From NCBI RefSeq assembly GCF_014805625.2, contig NW_023998464.1:2817622-2881621 (forward strand): a stretch of DNA of 64,000 nt. The letters are read 5' to 3'. Source of the DNA: Glossina fuscipes (Eukaryota > Arthropoda > Insecta > Diptera > Glossinidae). The first letter of the stretch is position 1. The number at the start of each line of letters is the position of its first letter. Of this stretch, positions 24,901 through 37,473 are shown one piece after another. The notes beneath the pieces are model-generated. The model was not told the DNA's origin. It ran no database searches and saw nothing but the letters and a program-made list of their open reading frames with translations. The position numbers and the translations under genes were made by a program.

Positions 24901-27900
24901 GCAGGCGAGGCTATGATCTCAATTATCCGCCAGCCTTTAAATTCATAATATGTAAATATATTTACAAAATATATAGACGATAGAAAAGAGTTTCTTTTTT
25001 TTCCGTATCCTGAGAAGGATCCTCCTATATATTGGGCTTAAAATATTTGATGTTCATATAGTTCATTATCCATTTCATGACCTACGGAAACTCCTCTTCG
25101 CTTCAATACAGCTCTAGTGAATTATAAAAATTCGGTCCTTGCACCAACTTGTAAAAGGCAAAACCTACTAAAGCAATATAAAAGCCATCAACTTTTCACA
25201 GCAAAAACTAGGTCACGAGAAATTCCGCAAATCAATTTCGAACAGTTTTCCACCACGAAAAAAGGTTGTGTGAGCTTCGTCGAAACCACGTTTTACAATT
25301 TCTATAGCATAGAAATGGAAAAAATGCTTTGCATCTATATTTCTGTTCGCCAGTGCATATACATTGCTCTGCTCTTTTTTGTCTTTTTCTTTTTTCCTTA
25401 ACCCTGCGTTAGTCTTAAAAATTTGATTCAAATTTGACAGCTTTTCACAAACCACGAACCAATGTTCCAAAAGAAAAGATGTTTTTTTTTCGCGAAATGA
25501 ATAAACAATCGTTCTCAACAAAAACAATATAATAAATAAAATCATGCAGTAATCACACAGTAAACCGTTACACATCTTTCGTCCCATTATCATCATCATT
25601 AACGATGCAGCGAAGTCACGATGAGGAAAAACAAGCCTTATTCTTGTTATTGCTTTCGCTTTTGTCGCAATAAAGAACAATCAGATTATTCTGTAAAGGC
25701 CTACATATAGACAGCACTTTCTGCTTTATCTTACATCATTATTATCAATACATTTACAAAATGCGAAATTATTGTTTAAGATCGCCATCGTCATCAGCAT
25801 CATCTTATTGGCAACAATTTAGTTCTTTGTTGACAACAATTCTGCTTATTTTATACGTAAAAAAAAAAAAGACAAAACCGGCATTTCATTTAAATGAAAG
25901 AGGCGAACAGAAATATCAAATAAATCATTCAAAAAAGATGAAAATTTTTCAAAAATTTGAAAACTATTAAGCTACATATGAAAATTTGTTCCGTAGGCGT
26001 TCATATCACCAAATTTATGAACGTCCAAGTGCGAGCGACCAATTTTGTTTTTCAAACTGATTTATTTTAAATTAATTTATTTATTTTAATAGCACATAAA
26101 CGCCTCCTCTGTTTTTCTGAAAACGATTTACTTCTCCGATTGATTGCTATTTGAAATTCTCCCGAAAATATGAGAAAAGTTAAAAAATTTTGAAAGTCCC
26201 TTAACAGTGAAACTTTTTTGCCTTTGATACAATAAAAAACAAAAGATTTAAAATCCGATTTTTCCATAATATCAAGAGAGGAACACGAGTCGAGTTTCTA
26301 GTACGTTAATCCCAAAGAAGTTTTCGATATTATCAGTTTATATGCGATGCGTATATGCGATGAAGCCTTTAGTAGCTGCGAGACAGGACAGGAGCGACTG
26401 TCTTCTCGTGGAAATAATGGCTTTTGTAAACAAAACTCAGCTAAGACATTGATAGATAGACAAGAGACAATTCTTGATTGCTATAAACTTGCTAAGACCA
26501 ACTCTCAAACTTTGCAGTTGTTGTTTTAAATATGTATCTATGTATATATTTAAGTCACGGTCCATTACAATCGAAGATATTAGCTTTTCTTTGTAAGTCT
26601 ATCCATATTAAAGTTTAACTACTGCAAACGCGTTTGCAACTTTCAGACACCATCTGATCATCTTTTTAAGATATTAAAACATAAGAAGTGCTATACAAAA
26701 ATACTTAACACAGTAAGTTTTACGTAAGTTTACGTAAGTTGTGCGTATTGTTAAGTTAACTCTTGGGACGGATTGCTCAACCGACTCATACTCCTTCTTT
26801 CGCGGTGTTTTGTTATCAATTTTGCTCCTTATATATCCAAGACACCCTATGGGCATCACAACGGTATCCATTTAGAGATATAGACTGCATACAATAAAAC
26901 TTTCCAGGCTTTTTGCAGCGTAAACTCTTCCTCTTAAACCATCCAAACAACGGAAACCATCCGTACTGTGAGCCCTAATGAGAACAAACTTCTCTGAAAT
27001 CCCATCTCGGCCTTGTGTGTCCCTCCCTTTCGGCCATTGTCTCTTTCGTACATTATCGCAAAGATAATCATTTTTATGTTGTCAGCCTTTACAAATAACA
27101 GCAATCTATCACTTTCTATCAGAAAACTGTAGAAGAAATTCAATCGAATAAAGTTTTCCGCATCACATCCTATGATTCCCAAAGTGCTTGAGCCTTTTAT
27201 CTTTGTGACAATGTCAAAATGCTTACATGTCGATGTTCCTCGTATCCATAATTTTTTTTGCCCTGGTTAGCGCCAAACAAGACGGCTATTCTATTACATT
27301 CCATGAGGAAAACGGAAAGTTTCGTGGGCTTCACTTGCGCCATAATCGCAATAAAATTAATATCATATTTACTGTATTGCACCTACCTGCACTACCGCCT
27401 TGACATTTTGAATGCGGGCACTTTCTAGTGATTACGACGCTCAAACCATTTCAGAGCATGTGTCATCTAGACTTTGTATAAAGCGTATTTTTCATTTTTC
27501 TCAATACCGTTATTAATTACAAAAAGTGTCTCTGTCCTCAACTATTTGAGGATTGGAAAATATTGCCTATGACTTTATAGAAATTTGCTTAGCCAAACAA
27601 TTTCAAACAATTCAAGTCTTTCTCGACGGGTAAGAAGATTAAGGTCGGAAATTACAAAAATATTTTATCAACAAAACTCCTACGAACACAAGGAAACTTA
27701 GTCACGCTCAAAACAATAAACATTTGACAAATATAGGACGAGGAAAAAATTTGCAATATTGCGTACAAGCAGCAGGATCACAAATATAGACAATTACTCC
27801 GATACATTGTCAACGTCGAAGAATACGTTTTGTTTGTCGTTGCATACGTTTTTGCATATTAACAAATACTGTCTAGTTAACAAACAGCAGGTATGCTCTT

Positions 27901-28049
27901 TGGTCACATATAAAAAAAGTGAAAGTTTTTGATTCTCTAAATTAAGAAACTGTGTCTCTTTCAAATGCTTTTTATCTTCGTTTACGTTGGGCATGAGCTG
28001 CTGTGCAAATGTTAAACAAGTGAGACCAAATGGTCGTGACCGAACTTTT
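24901..28049. other. Long non-coding stretch
   Basis: No gene recognised. The 155-codon minus frame at 25213-25680 is rich in I, F, L and K, has no domain, and overlaps a plus-strand frame. It is treated as chance. Confidence 0.45.
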
Positions 28050-28400
28050 TATACCCCTCGCCTTTATCATGAAAGTGACAAGAAAGTAAAGAACTAAATT
28101 TTCATGCCCTATAATATAGAGTGGGCGCGGCTGATTTTTTCTATTTTCGAAATAAAGGTTTTTCCAAAATAGGTATGTGGGTGTTGTATGCGTGTTCTTT
28201 GAAAACTTCAGGCCACTTCCAAATAATTTTGCAAACAAATTTGGAGGCGGTATCTTCACATTCGCTAGCGACAGGATGTTTACTATAAATATTACGCAGT
28301 TGGACAGATGGACAAAGGGAAAGACGTACATCTTTAGCTGCGTCCCAAACTTGAAAATGGCTAAGAATTTATACGCTTTACGGGACTTTTGCAGTCCGCT
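28050..28400 (+). repeat. Dispersed repeat D3-like, copy 2
   Basis: Opens with 'tttatacccctcgcc' and contains 'gtgggcgcggctgatttttt' and 'gacagatggacaaagg', matching in order the central and 3' motifs of the 15735 copy. The open frames across it on both strands are by-products of the repeat. Confidence 0.4.
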
Positions 28401-28429
28401 GCTGTCCATTATATAGGTACTAAAAAAAA

Positions 28430-28730
28430 TTTGATTTTGATATACTACAATATTGGGCAATCGTGGTCAATTTTTACTATTTTTGTAGAGGCACTACGGT
28501 ATCACAAAAAATTTTTGTAAGTTTAGAAGTTTAGAAGAGTAGTTAGGTAGTAATACCTTGCGCCGTATGAACTCGATAGCTTTATTTTTGCTGCCATAAG
28601 AACGTTTAAAACAGATGTTACATCAACGTACGGACACACAGGCAGTCAGACGGACATTCTTACGTTGACTCACAACATGACGCTGATCAAGAAAATATAT
28701 ACGTTGTGTGACTTTCAAATCTTATTTATG
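28430..28730 (+). repeat. Dispersed repeat D3, copy 3
   Basis: Begins 'tactacaatattgggcaatc' and ends with 'cagtcagacggacat' and 'gacgctgatcaagaaaatat', collinear with 15735-16090. It lies directly after the D3-like copy at 28050-28400, so the two may be one rearranged insertion. Confidence 0.55.
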
Positions 28731-29192
28731 GCCGTTGCAAACGTTTTAAAGAAATGAACATACCCCCCGTCCTTCGGTGATCAGTGTAAAAGCAAGTAGT
28801 AGTACAAGCGTACAAATTCTATTACCGCCTTAACTTTAGCACTGTTTGAAAGATAGCTATGGTCAGTCGCTGCTGGTAAACGTACTTTTAAAATGAAAGT
28901 GTGACAAATTTTTTGAATGATTAGAAAACGCTTTGCAAAACGAAAGAGAAAATAATTCGTCGATATGGTGCGTTCAACGCCATAGAGGTTGCGTTATGGT
29001 AATGAAAATGTTGCGAGGTTGACACAGATTTATTACTTTTGATTACTACCATACGCCTTATGATTTCAGGTGTTAAGTCCACTTTATACTTTTGCCATAC
29101 GGATAGGTTTAGAAATCTGTTAGTTCTGTTGAGTTTGCGTGATGTTTTTTTATGATTTCCGACGATCTGCGTTAATGAATATAACCGAGGTT
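28731..29192. other. Non-coding stretch
   Basis: No feature recognised. Confidence 0.4.
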
Positions 29193-29390
29193 TTAGAACG
29201 ACGCCATATCAATTGAAGGAAGACGATCCCAAAGTTTTGCAGTATGCCGTACTAGCAAACAACGACGCCATATGTGTACCGGTAAAACAAGACCTAAATC
29301 AAATTCAACGTGACATTCAAGCGTTTTTAGCCGCCATTTGCAGCTTAACGATTGCCAAAATCGAAATGTTTTGGTAGCTGAAAGCATTCT
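29193..29390 (-). pseudogene. Possible non-LTR retroelement C-terminal fragment
   Basis: A 64-codon minus-strand frame ends with RRCLLVRHTAKLWDRLPS. This resembles the 'R.SF.VRTAKLWNSLP' signature near the C-terminus of several Jockey/CR1-type ORF2 proteins. The rest of the frame shows no match, and no reverse-transcriptase region lies next to it. A chance resemblance is possible. Confidence 0.3.
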
Positions 29391-30089
29391 GCCACATCTT
29401 ACCAGGAGGCAATGGCTGGATTTATGAACATGATTTGAAAATTACGCACTACACATATGCTCTGGAAATAACCGAAAGGCCACATTTGGTTTATCCTTCG
29501 CTTGTTTTAAATTGATCAGTGGATGGTAAGTAAAAAAAAATTTTTCAATTTTTTTAACCAAGAGTGTCACCTCTAAAATTGTAGTATTGGAATCTCTGTT
29601 GAAATCTGTAGTAGTGTTTGTGTCTACATTTTCAAGAAAACAGTTAATTTCTTCATCAAACGGACAAGGTTAGTTAACAACTGTAGGGTAAGAGTTGAGG
29701 AAATCATCAGCTATCGCGTCAGGTTTTATGTGTATTATTAAACAATTGTCGACTATTTAATATCAGTATTTTCCCGTTATAAATTTACGTTGGCTTATCT
29801 TTCCCTTAACCTTTTCCACTCCCATGTGGAGTAAGGCCTGACAGCGTATTTCTTACATCAACTACCATGTCGCGCTATCCTCGGAAATTTATTGTTTCAC
29901 TTATTTGTTATTTAACATAAAGACATAGAAATAAACGCACATCTTATATTTTCCAATACCCCCTTTTATTAAGATCACTGTTTGCGGGAGTTTTACGAAT
30001 AGACACTTCCATTACCCAAAGGAAATCCAAAATATGATCTACATTATGTGATACTATGCAGCGTGTTTCGAGCAAAGCTTTTGAATTTT
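29391..30089. other. Non-coding stretch
   Basis: No feature recognised apart from the repeat starting at its right edge. Confidence 0.4.
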
Positions 30090-30235
30090 GAGTCTGCCAA
30101 GAAGGCAGTAAGTGACGATTACAGTTAGGTCTTAATAAAAGTGTTCCTGTGAAGGAGAAGAAGTGTGAATGACAGTGTGGAATTAACATGAATCAAATTT
30201 AAAACCAAGATTTAGCGTTGAAGGCGTTGAGAGGA
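30090..30235. repeat. Direct repeat A flanking the I-like fragment
   Basis: Matches 31230-31350 in the same orientation over the whole interval: 'ggcagtaagtgacgatt', 'tgtgaatg.cagtgtgg.at', 'taacatg', 'caaatttaaaac' and 'gcgttga'. Copy A carries about 11 extra bases. On the minus strand both copies read NRHLLP followed by S/A and W in an open frame. This suggests an old coding or retroelement sequence, which I cannot name. Confidence 0.7.
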
Positions 30236-30244
30236 ATACGTTGA

Positions 30245-31217
30245 GCTGAAAGGAAACATTGCTTATTATTTATTGTATTGGACAGTACTGGTTGGAATCT
30301 TTTGTACACAGACGGCTCAAAATCTTCTGGTCTGCCTCCTGCCTGTGCGGTGGTAGATGCTACATGACGGGTTGTTCTCAACCACATATTTCACGAAAGT
30401 ACTTCAACTTTCATAACCGAAGCCAGAACTATCCTTCACGCTGCCAACCTTGTCCATAAAAACAAACTCAAAACCGTCATTGTTACTGACAGTTTGTCTG
30501 TATTACAAGCTACCCGGAACCCTTCGACTTCGAGATGGAGCACCATCAACAAATTAAGGAATATAATTACTACACCCGACGGAAAAATTAAAATGTTATG
30601 GGTACCAAGTCACATCGGTTTACTGGGAAATGAGCAGGCTGATCGAGCGGCAAAGTATGCTGCTTCTGCTCCTCTAATTATGGATGATGTCATGGAAAAG
30701 TTGGATCTTCAAAGGTACATTGGAAGAAAAGTTAAAGAGAAAATTGCAGAAGGAAATTTACAATACCATCATCAACACTACTCTTGCATTAACCCTCAAT
30801 TAACTCCACCTCTATATCCAACAAATGTTGAGAAAACCAAGATCCAAACATTTTCGAGAATTCGCCTTGGTCATATAATTGCAAATCACCAATGGATCCT
30901 GAAGAAGTCTTCTTCCCCAATCTGCTGTTGTGGACAAACTCTTACTATAAAGCACATTCTCTGCGACTGCCTCAACTTTTCCTTGGCTACAAGTATTGCA
31001 TTTGGATAGATTAACCCTATGGACATTTTACAATCAGCTTCAGAACAGAATATCAATTCAATATTTTACTTTATTAATACTACTAAGCTCATTATCTAAT
31101 ATCCATTTATTTAAATTAGAGCCGATAGCCTGTGTTGCTAGTGCTTAATGTCTTTTTTTTGAGTCTAAGAATTCAGTTCATTAGTCTAAAATTAAAATAA
31201 TAATAATAATAATAATA
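30245..31217 (+). mobile_element. I-like non-LTR retrotransposon 3' end with RNase H (copy R1)
   Basis: The plus strand encodes an RNase H domain in one frame from about 30245: LYTDGSK (D at 30311-30313), TEAR (E at 30419-30421), VTDSLS (D at 30488-30490) and WVPSHIGLLGNEQADRAAK (last D within QAD). All four expected acidic positions are present. An in-frame TGA at 30365-30367 interrupts it between the first D and the E. A C-terminal Cys/His cluster CCCGQ..T.KHILCDC follows, and the ORF stops at 31009. A 3' UTR of about 180 bp ends in (TAA)n at 31192-31217. RNase H plus a TAA-repeat tail is the known pattern of I-clade elements. The reverse transcriptase is absent, so the copy is 5'-truncated and dead. 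It shares its 3' end with 61750-62276. Confidence 0.85.
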
Positions 31218-31229
31218 TTTATTAAAATC

Positions 31230-31350
31230 TTCCAAGCGGGCAGTAAGTGACGATTCCAGCTAGGTGTTACTAGATGTGTTTCTAAACCTGTGAATGGCAG
31301 TGTGGGATTAACATGGAACAAATTTAAAACTAAGACTTGGCGTTGAGGGA
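31230..31350. repeat. Direct repeat B flanking the I-like fragment
   Basis: Partner of 30090-30235. It starts a few bases after the (TAA)n tail of the I-like copy. It is far too long for a target-site duplication. Confidence 0.7.
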
Positions 31351-31449
31351 GTTGAGACTTGTATTTTTTAATTTTGATGTTGTATGGAAGAAACACGATT
31401 ACTAGACGATATAATCAAGGATATTCGTATTTGCAACTAATCCACCAGA

Positions 31450-32135
31450 CAAAGATCTGATGACTAGTCTACTTTATGATTGTAAGGTTTAGGATTTCTC
31501 TCTAAGCATTTGGTCAGTCCTAGCAATACAGTTGTTTCTTCTGTTACATTCAAAAGACAAAGGTAATCCTTACCATGTGTAACATTTATTGTCATAATGT
31601 TCAATCCACGTCGTTAGGTATCTAATGTAACTCATAACGGTAACCCATGTCATTTTGCGATTGGGATTGTCGCAGTAGATCCACTTATCATCGCCCGTCA
31701 CACTACATACAGAACTAGAGAAGACATTGAAGGCATTTCCAGTCAATTCGTGTGGTAGCCGCTTTATCTCCTTTTGGATCTTCCCATCAACTGCTAAGCT
31801 GTTCGAAAGTTTTTTGAGTACATAAGCTAGGTTTCCCTCTAAGTATCTTCGAACTTTTGTGGTCCTCCAGGCCGTTTCGTTGCCATTGGCAGCCGACAAT
31901 TAGGTTTCGATGGAGCAACATAATCATAAGCAGATTTCGGCAAATCAAACAACAAAAGTAGTGGATGCCGAAAATGCAATTTAGAGCGTCTCGTATACAC
32001 TGAACGGAAAACTGGTTTTTTCCTTTTTTTATATAGAGAAAGGTCGAAATGATCGAATTTAACCATAGATTGACAATAAGCATTTAGCATTTTCACCAAT
32101 AGATGTAGCTGATCGGAAAATACATTCACGCACAT
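31450..32135 (-). pseudogene. Mariner-like transposase remnant (copy M2)
   Basis: Minus-strand peptide KRLPHELTGNAFN followed by SVTGDDKWIYCDNPNRK matches the mariner signature 'WVPHEL' and 'VTGDEKWI.YDNP.RK'. The D of TGD is the first catalytic aspartate, and the usual E is replaced by D. Upstream, KRPGGPQKFEDT resembles the 'KPRSGRPKKFED' linker after the DNA-binding domain. Downstream, ETTVLLGLTKCLERNPKP weakly follows the 'ET....Y..QL..L..AL..KRP' region. The second and third catalytic D regions are missing, with several frames and stops. It is non-functional and the best preserved relative of M1. Confidence 0.75.
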
Positions 32136-33703
32136 ATTATAACATAGACTAAGCGAAGACCAACATTTACTTTGATCATGATTACCTACTAAAGTACGGT
32201 AACGCTGAACACTTTACAGTGTTTCAGTAAAAAAATAAACGCGTTCATTATTGACTGCACTTTCTTTATTAATTGAAGCTGCTTTTTCGTCTTCAGCTTA
32301 TCTCGAGTTAGAAAACATAACCTCCCCGCATTTTCTGTTGAAGGAAAAAGTCATTGCTTTTCGATATTGATTTTAGTTGAAAGTAGGTTGCTTGGTACTC
32401 AACACTGTCATTAAATATCAAATGTCACTTAAGCTTATTTCAATGCATTTAAATATTTGCGTATAAGTTTATCTTTCGTTTAAAAGTGATGACATAAAAA
32501 TGACTCTACTAGAATATTTTGTAATCATTCTTCATTAAAATCATTCAGTTATGTATTGCTAACTGTTACTACTGTCAATGTAAATTTTTTTTAACAAACA
32601 GTGACATGTGCGACATTATATTCCATGAACCGAAGATCATCTCAATAAACTTAAGAGCAGTTGTAGCTGCAATGTATGCAATAATATTAAATATGTTGAC
32701 CGTTACACAGCATCACATGCACACAATCAGTTAGATAGTCAGTTTGTTTGTTTTTTCTTTATGTTTATTAAAAATAAATTCAAACATATGCCACCACAAT
32801 TGCAACAACAACGACTACTGAACGGATAACTGGGACAAGTTGAGCCAGTGCATAAGCTAACAAAAAAAAAAAAGGAAAAAAATGAAAAATAAAACAAACA
32901 AATGTATGAATGAACAAATGATTGATTTATGAATACTGAGTAATAGCAGCAGTGAAGAGAATGCAAATAATAAATTTATGTGGGCAATAGCCAACACAAT
33001 TACATATTAACAATTACGCATAAGTATAAACAACTACATATTCTAGACGACTGATTGGCCTTGAAGTAATGAACGAAAACATTGATGGATCATCGGACAA
33101 CCAAACGTTATGACCATGCAGCCATTTATCTATCTATACAACCGTCAAAACGAACAAGTTGTCAATTGCAGAATACAGCGTATAAATTGCACAGCCTGCT
33201 TTAGTGCTGCTTTAGCACACACCCCGACCCTCTTAGCATTGCTAACATCTTACAATGCAATGCTAAGCAAGTCTGCCTGGCTGACGAGCTGACTGACTAA
33301 GCAACTACTGGAAGAAAAAACATCATCAATTATGATGTGAAGAAATGAAAGCAAGACTAAAAGAAAAAAAAAAAAGCGGAAAAGCTAACGCGGAGCCGCT
33401 GCGAAGTATATGTAAAATGCATATGCATGAAATTTTAAAGAATTTGATTTTTTCTATTTTGTTGTGATCTTCAAATTCAAGACTAGCGTTTTTTGTTTGA
33501 AGTAATTAGTTCGTTGTGGGGCAATGTGACGGCCAACAAAAGACTACAATGATATATAAAAGTAAGATCCGAAGTTTGTTGCTGTAGTTGCTTGCGTAGC
33601 TATAAGAAACGTCCGGTGATTGATGGCAACGCAAAATGTGAAAAAGGATGCCAAGCAACTGTCAAGTTGTTGAGAAAAGGATTAGCAGCACTCAAATAAT
33701 CAA

Positions 33704-33771
33704 AATGATGAGAATAATGATGATGATAACGATGAAGATGATGATCATAGTGATGATGATGATGATGATGT
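33704..33771. repeat. Imperfect (ATG/GAT)n microsatellite
   Basis: Interrupted trinucleotide repeat ending in a clean GAT run. It reads as a methionine-rich artefact frame. Confidence 0.9.
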
Positions 33772-34087
33772 CGGTAGCTTCAAATGGTAGCGTTCGGCTA
33801 TACATAGCGTCCTCTACTTCTACCACCATCAGGGATGGTTGGCATAAAACTTTAAAAATAAAGTTGACACTTCTCTGTCGCTTTTACTTAGAGAGAGAAC
33901 GGGATGAACAGACAGACAAATGAATGGACTAACGACTGACATCAATGTGTCTTGTATTTAAAGTCCATGATAGATAGATCTTGTCATGTTTATATGAGAG
34001 AGTTCAAAAAACCCATATCCACATTTACTTGCAGACATATCTTCTTAACAAACTGTATGCATTCAGTCTTGTACTCACTAACCCTCT

Positions 34088-34130
34088 GCCAGCCAGCCAA
34101 CCAGCCAACCAGCCAACCAGCCAGCCATCC
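34088..34130. repeat. Imperfect (CCAG/CCAA)n tetranucleotide array
   Basis: Alternating CAGC and CAAC tetranucleotides, around ten units, giving a Gln/Pro/Ala/Ser frame. Confidence 0.9.
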
Positions 34131-34465
34131 AGTCGGTCCGCCAAGACATTGACTCAAGTCAATGTGTCTTGTTTATGTAGCCAACAATATTCCATCATGT
34201 GTCAAAAATATGTCATTGTCAGTGTCAAACTGACGAGATTTATGCAGTCGTATTCTTATATGTACTTTCGTACATTTTTCGTAATGTGGGGATTAATTCG
34301 TGACAAGAGGGAATTTGAATTTGTGAGAAGAGTTCTTTTGCTACAATTCTCTTTCTTGTAGATTCCTTTTCTGTTCGTTTTATTATATTTTTGATGAAAC
34401 TTTGAGCCACAAACATTGAAAGATTGACATGGGGAACTTGGTATGGTCGTACATGGTGTTGCTTT

Positions 34466-34489
34466 TGCTGCTGCTGCTGCTGCTGCTGC
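34466..34489. repeat. (CTG)n microsatellite
   Basis: Eight CTG units. On the minus strand this gives a poly-alanine start in a frame with no other support. Confidence 0.9.
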
Positions 34490-35253
34490 CATTCGTGCTG
34501 CTAATCCAATTTAATTTACTGTCAGTTCGTCTGGAAGGAAAAAAATGAAAAAATAAAAGAAATGAATATACAATAACTACAAGAATTCAGCACGAACACT
34601 TAGAATTAAGTCTTGTCATTTGTTGGCCTTTCTGTTGAATTATTTATTTTTTGTTAATTTTGCACAATTTCCGTCTAACTCTCTCACATCATATTGACGG
34701 AAAAAGAACACAAAAATTAATCTCACAAAAATCTTTATACCTTTATTTGCACAATATGTACCCGTATTATGGTTCTCAAGACAAATCGCTTTACACACTA
34801 AAATAATAATCATAAGATGTTAACCGACATCAGCGCCCATCATCGTCATTAGCAACCACAATCATTATGATGATTAAGATCATCAAGATCAAGTATTCAC
34901 ATGAGCCTGATACGTGTGATTTACTTGACATATATGAAGCGCATGATCGCTCAGTAACGAAGAATATATTAATTTAATCGATCCGTTTGTGATGCATAAA
35001 ACTAAGTTAGTTTTAATATATTTATCCTCTTTTATCCAATTTTCTATATTGTCCATGTTCCGAGTTCAAAAGTGAGCCTGCCATCAGCTTTTCTCTCTTG
35101 TACTAGACAAACTACTTTTGACGAGTACATGAACAGTACCTATGTCATCATATAAACACTTTCTATATTGGATATCAAATAAGGCGTTACTGAGTAAGAG
35201 CATGGGGTTAGGGCCGGTTTACTGCAGTTTCGTCATCCAAGCGCACTAATAGT

Positions 35254-35284
35254 AATATTCACCTTTGAATATTCGGTGAATATT
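35254..35284. repeat. Inverted repeat hairpin
   Basis: AATATTCACC (35254-35263) and GGTGAATATT (35275-35284) are exact reverse complements around an 11-base spacer. Pairing continues imperfectly outward (CTAATAGT.. with ..ATATTATG). It could be a small MITE or its fused ends. Confidence 0.55.
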
Positions 35285-36254
35285 ATATTATGCCCAACTT
35301 AAACTACGGATGTCCGACAATAAAAGCAACGCCAAAATCAGGCAAGCCTGATAACCGAACATTTGCCATGTTGTGTGTATATCCAAAATAGCTAATATGT
35401 TCCATTATGTATTCCTTTGCCAATAAAACGATGGAAGTCAAAAATATTCCGGGGATTAAGAAGAAAAATACTGATGTTTTCCTGAATTTATCGTAAGTAA
35501 GCAGTGCTCAAGAGAATGATCGAAGGTAACATGCCGCTCAGTCAGCGAAACAACTAAGCTCTTGTAAATGCAGTTCTTAATAAAATATCTTATATTATGT
35601 ATGCGTTTTTGGTATTCAACATTGGATCGTTAAAGAAAGGCATACAGGAAACTAAAAAGTACATCAAACTTTAAACTTTCAAAATATTGCGCGTCGTCTC
35701 CTTCACTTGCACAAATCAGCATCAAAGATTCGTCTCAAACCAGTATTGCAAGCGCTTCGTCTTTTACGTTCTTCAAAATCCTTTTTAACCAATTTTTTTT
35801 GTTTCTTGTTTTGCTTGTATTAAGACTTTCGAGTTGAAAATTTTAATATATTTTTGGAAGTTTTTTGTTCATTTCTTCCGTCTGAATGAATTATTCTATG
35901 AATTATATTTTTCCATATCATAATATCAAACTAGCTACTGTTTGATATTAATTTTTTTAACAAAATTAAATCATTTGGAAAAATAGTCTTCAACCTAATT
36001 ATGATTCGAATATGAGCGGACTGCTGCGGGAATTACAATAAATTGTAAAAAACTATAAGATGAAATGCAATCACTGTGCCTTTTATTTTTGTTGTTTATT
36101 TTTTGTTTTTTTAAATATTTGACGAGTCGATTTTTGTTTGGAAAATGGTCCAGTTCGAGTTTATTTTCTATGGAGGGAGATATTTAAGAGTTTATACATT
36201 TGAATAATATTTGAATGAGCAATACGTTCATTTGATGTTTTTACCTCGACACCA

Positions 36255-36365
36255 ACTGCGTTTGTGCGGATGTATGCAACACCCAGAGGGACTTGAGGTA
36301 TTCTTTTCTTTCTTTTAACTTTTATCGAACAATACACGTTCACTTTCTGATCCGATAAAGACAGT
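36255..36365 (+). repeat. Dispersed repeat D1, copy 2
   Basis: Contains 'tttgtgcggatgtatgcaac' followed by 'acccagagggacttgag', matching D1 at 3555 and 63900. The later D1 motifs are not clear here. Confidence 0.5.
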
Positions 36366-37473
36366 AGGCTACAAACGCATCATTTAGGTTTTTATAAAAC
36401 GCACCAAATGGGTTAAACTGTTCACATATGAAAGAATTAGAAAGTAAAGGGAATATATAAGTAATAACGTGACAGTGAGTACCGAGTAGATTCCTTACGA
36501 CGAAAAGTAAAAATTGTTTCCGGGTAGACTCGTTACACTTAATCTGACAGCGGCAGGAACACGATCATCCAAAGTAGGCAACGTAGTTCAACTAAACTCG
36601 CTTAATGTCTGGGTCGTCGAGTTTCCCCGACCAACATTTTATAAAGCTTACCCAGTACCAGCTTTGCATATTCCGTAGGACACCAAGATATCGAAATGAA
36701 TCTCCATTCTTCGGCTTATATGGATCAGCGAACTATTCAGTTTTAAATAAATTCACTCTTGCAAATGATAGCTTCTTGCGTTTTTTTTTTTTTTTTTTTT
36801 TATTTATTTAATGTTATGAGTTTGGATGAGAATAACCAAATTTTTTAAAATCAGATTAAGGGAGCCTTTCTTAGGGTTCTGAATTTAAGGAGGAAGTGTA
36901 CGGAACAAATAGAGTAAGTTCCAAATCGCCACTTTGAACGACACTGGACAAGGGGGAAATTTGCCAGAATGGAAGACATTAGAAATCATTCTAAATATTG
37001 TATTTCAGATATAGGAGTTTGATTATTTTAGTGGATATGAAGGGGAAAGTCAGTAGAACGCTCTAGTCAAGGCTATCTCTTTCATTTTCTACGGGATCTT
37101 TATTGTCGTTCGCATGAAAATTGCTTTTCAAATACAATAGAAAAAAAAATCTTTGCATAGAGGCTAACGACAGAGTTCATTAGCACACAGTTCTACAATG
37201 TATCACAGAATACGGCCAGAACCTGAGTAGCAACAGCATTGTCCATCTTAGATCTTGTTGTATTTCTTCTTCTGAATAGTGGGCACTAAAGTTGAATCGA
37301 AAGATTTTTTGCAAAGAACTTTGAAATTTCTTGATCGTGAGAAAAGCTGGGGCTATACAATTTGCTAGATTGGTGGATCTTGCTTGGAGAATGCAAATGC
37401 AAATTTAAAACATTAAAAACAATTAAATGGAGAATGGAGTTGTGAGTAACTAGTGCTCTCCATCAATGAGTTG
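36366..37473. other. Non-coding stretch
   Basis: No gene recognised. It lies beyond the C-terminal side of the Acf remnant. I could not follow the Acf reading past 37474. Confidence 0.4.
36781..36801. repeat. Poly-T tract
   Basis: Uninterrupted run of T. Confidence 0.95.

Larger units (their letters stand above)
32136..36254. other. Long non-coding stretch
   Basis: No gene recognised. The short frames are dominated by microsatellites, listed separately. A hairpin lies at 35254-35284. Confidence 0.45.

Noticed and set aside
25213..25680. 155-codon minus-strand ORF
   Set aside because: Hydrophobic/Lys-rich chance composition, overlapping frame on the other strand, no domain.
27972..28460. 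162-codon minus-strand ORF
   Set aside because: It lies across dispersed repeat D3 copies, overlaps a plus-strand frame, and has no recognisable motif.
33648..33923. Methionine-rich plus-strand ORF
   Set aside because: Produced by the ATG/GAT trinucleotide repeat.
34256..34492. Minus-strand ORF starting with poly-alanine
   Set aside because: The alanine run is the translated (CTG)n microsatellite, and the rest has no support.
36605..36811. 68-codon plus-strand ORF with RRTPRYRNESPFF, which slightly resembles a non-LTR C-terminus
   Set aside because: No reverse transcriptase upstream, and it ends in a poly-T rather than a poly-A tail. The resemblance is too weak to list as a feature.
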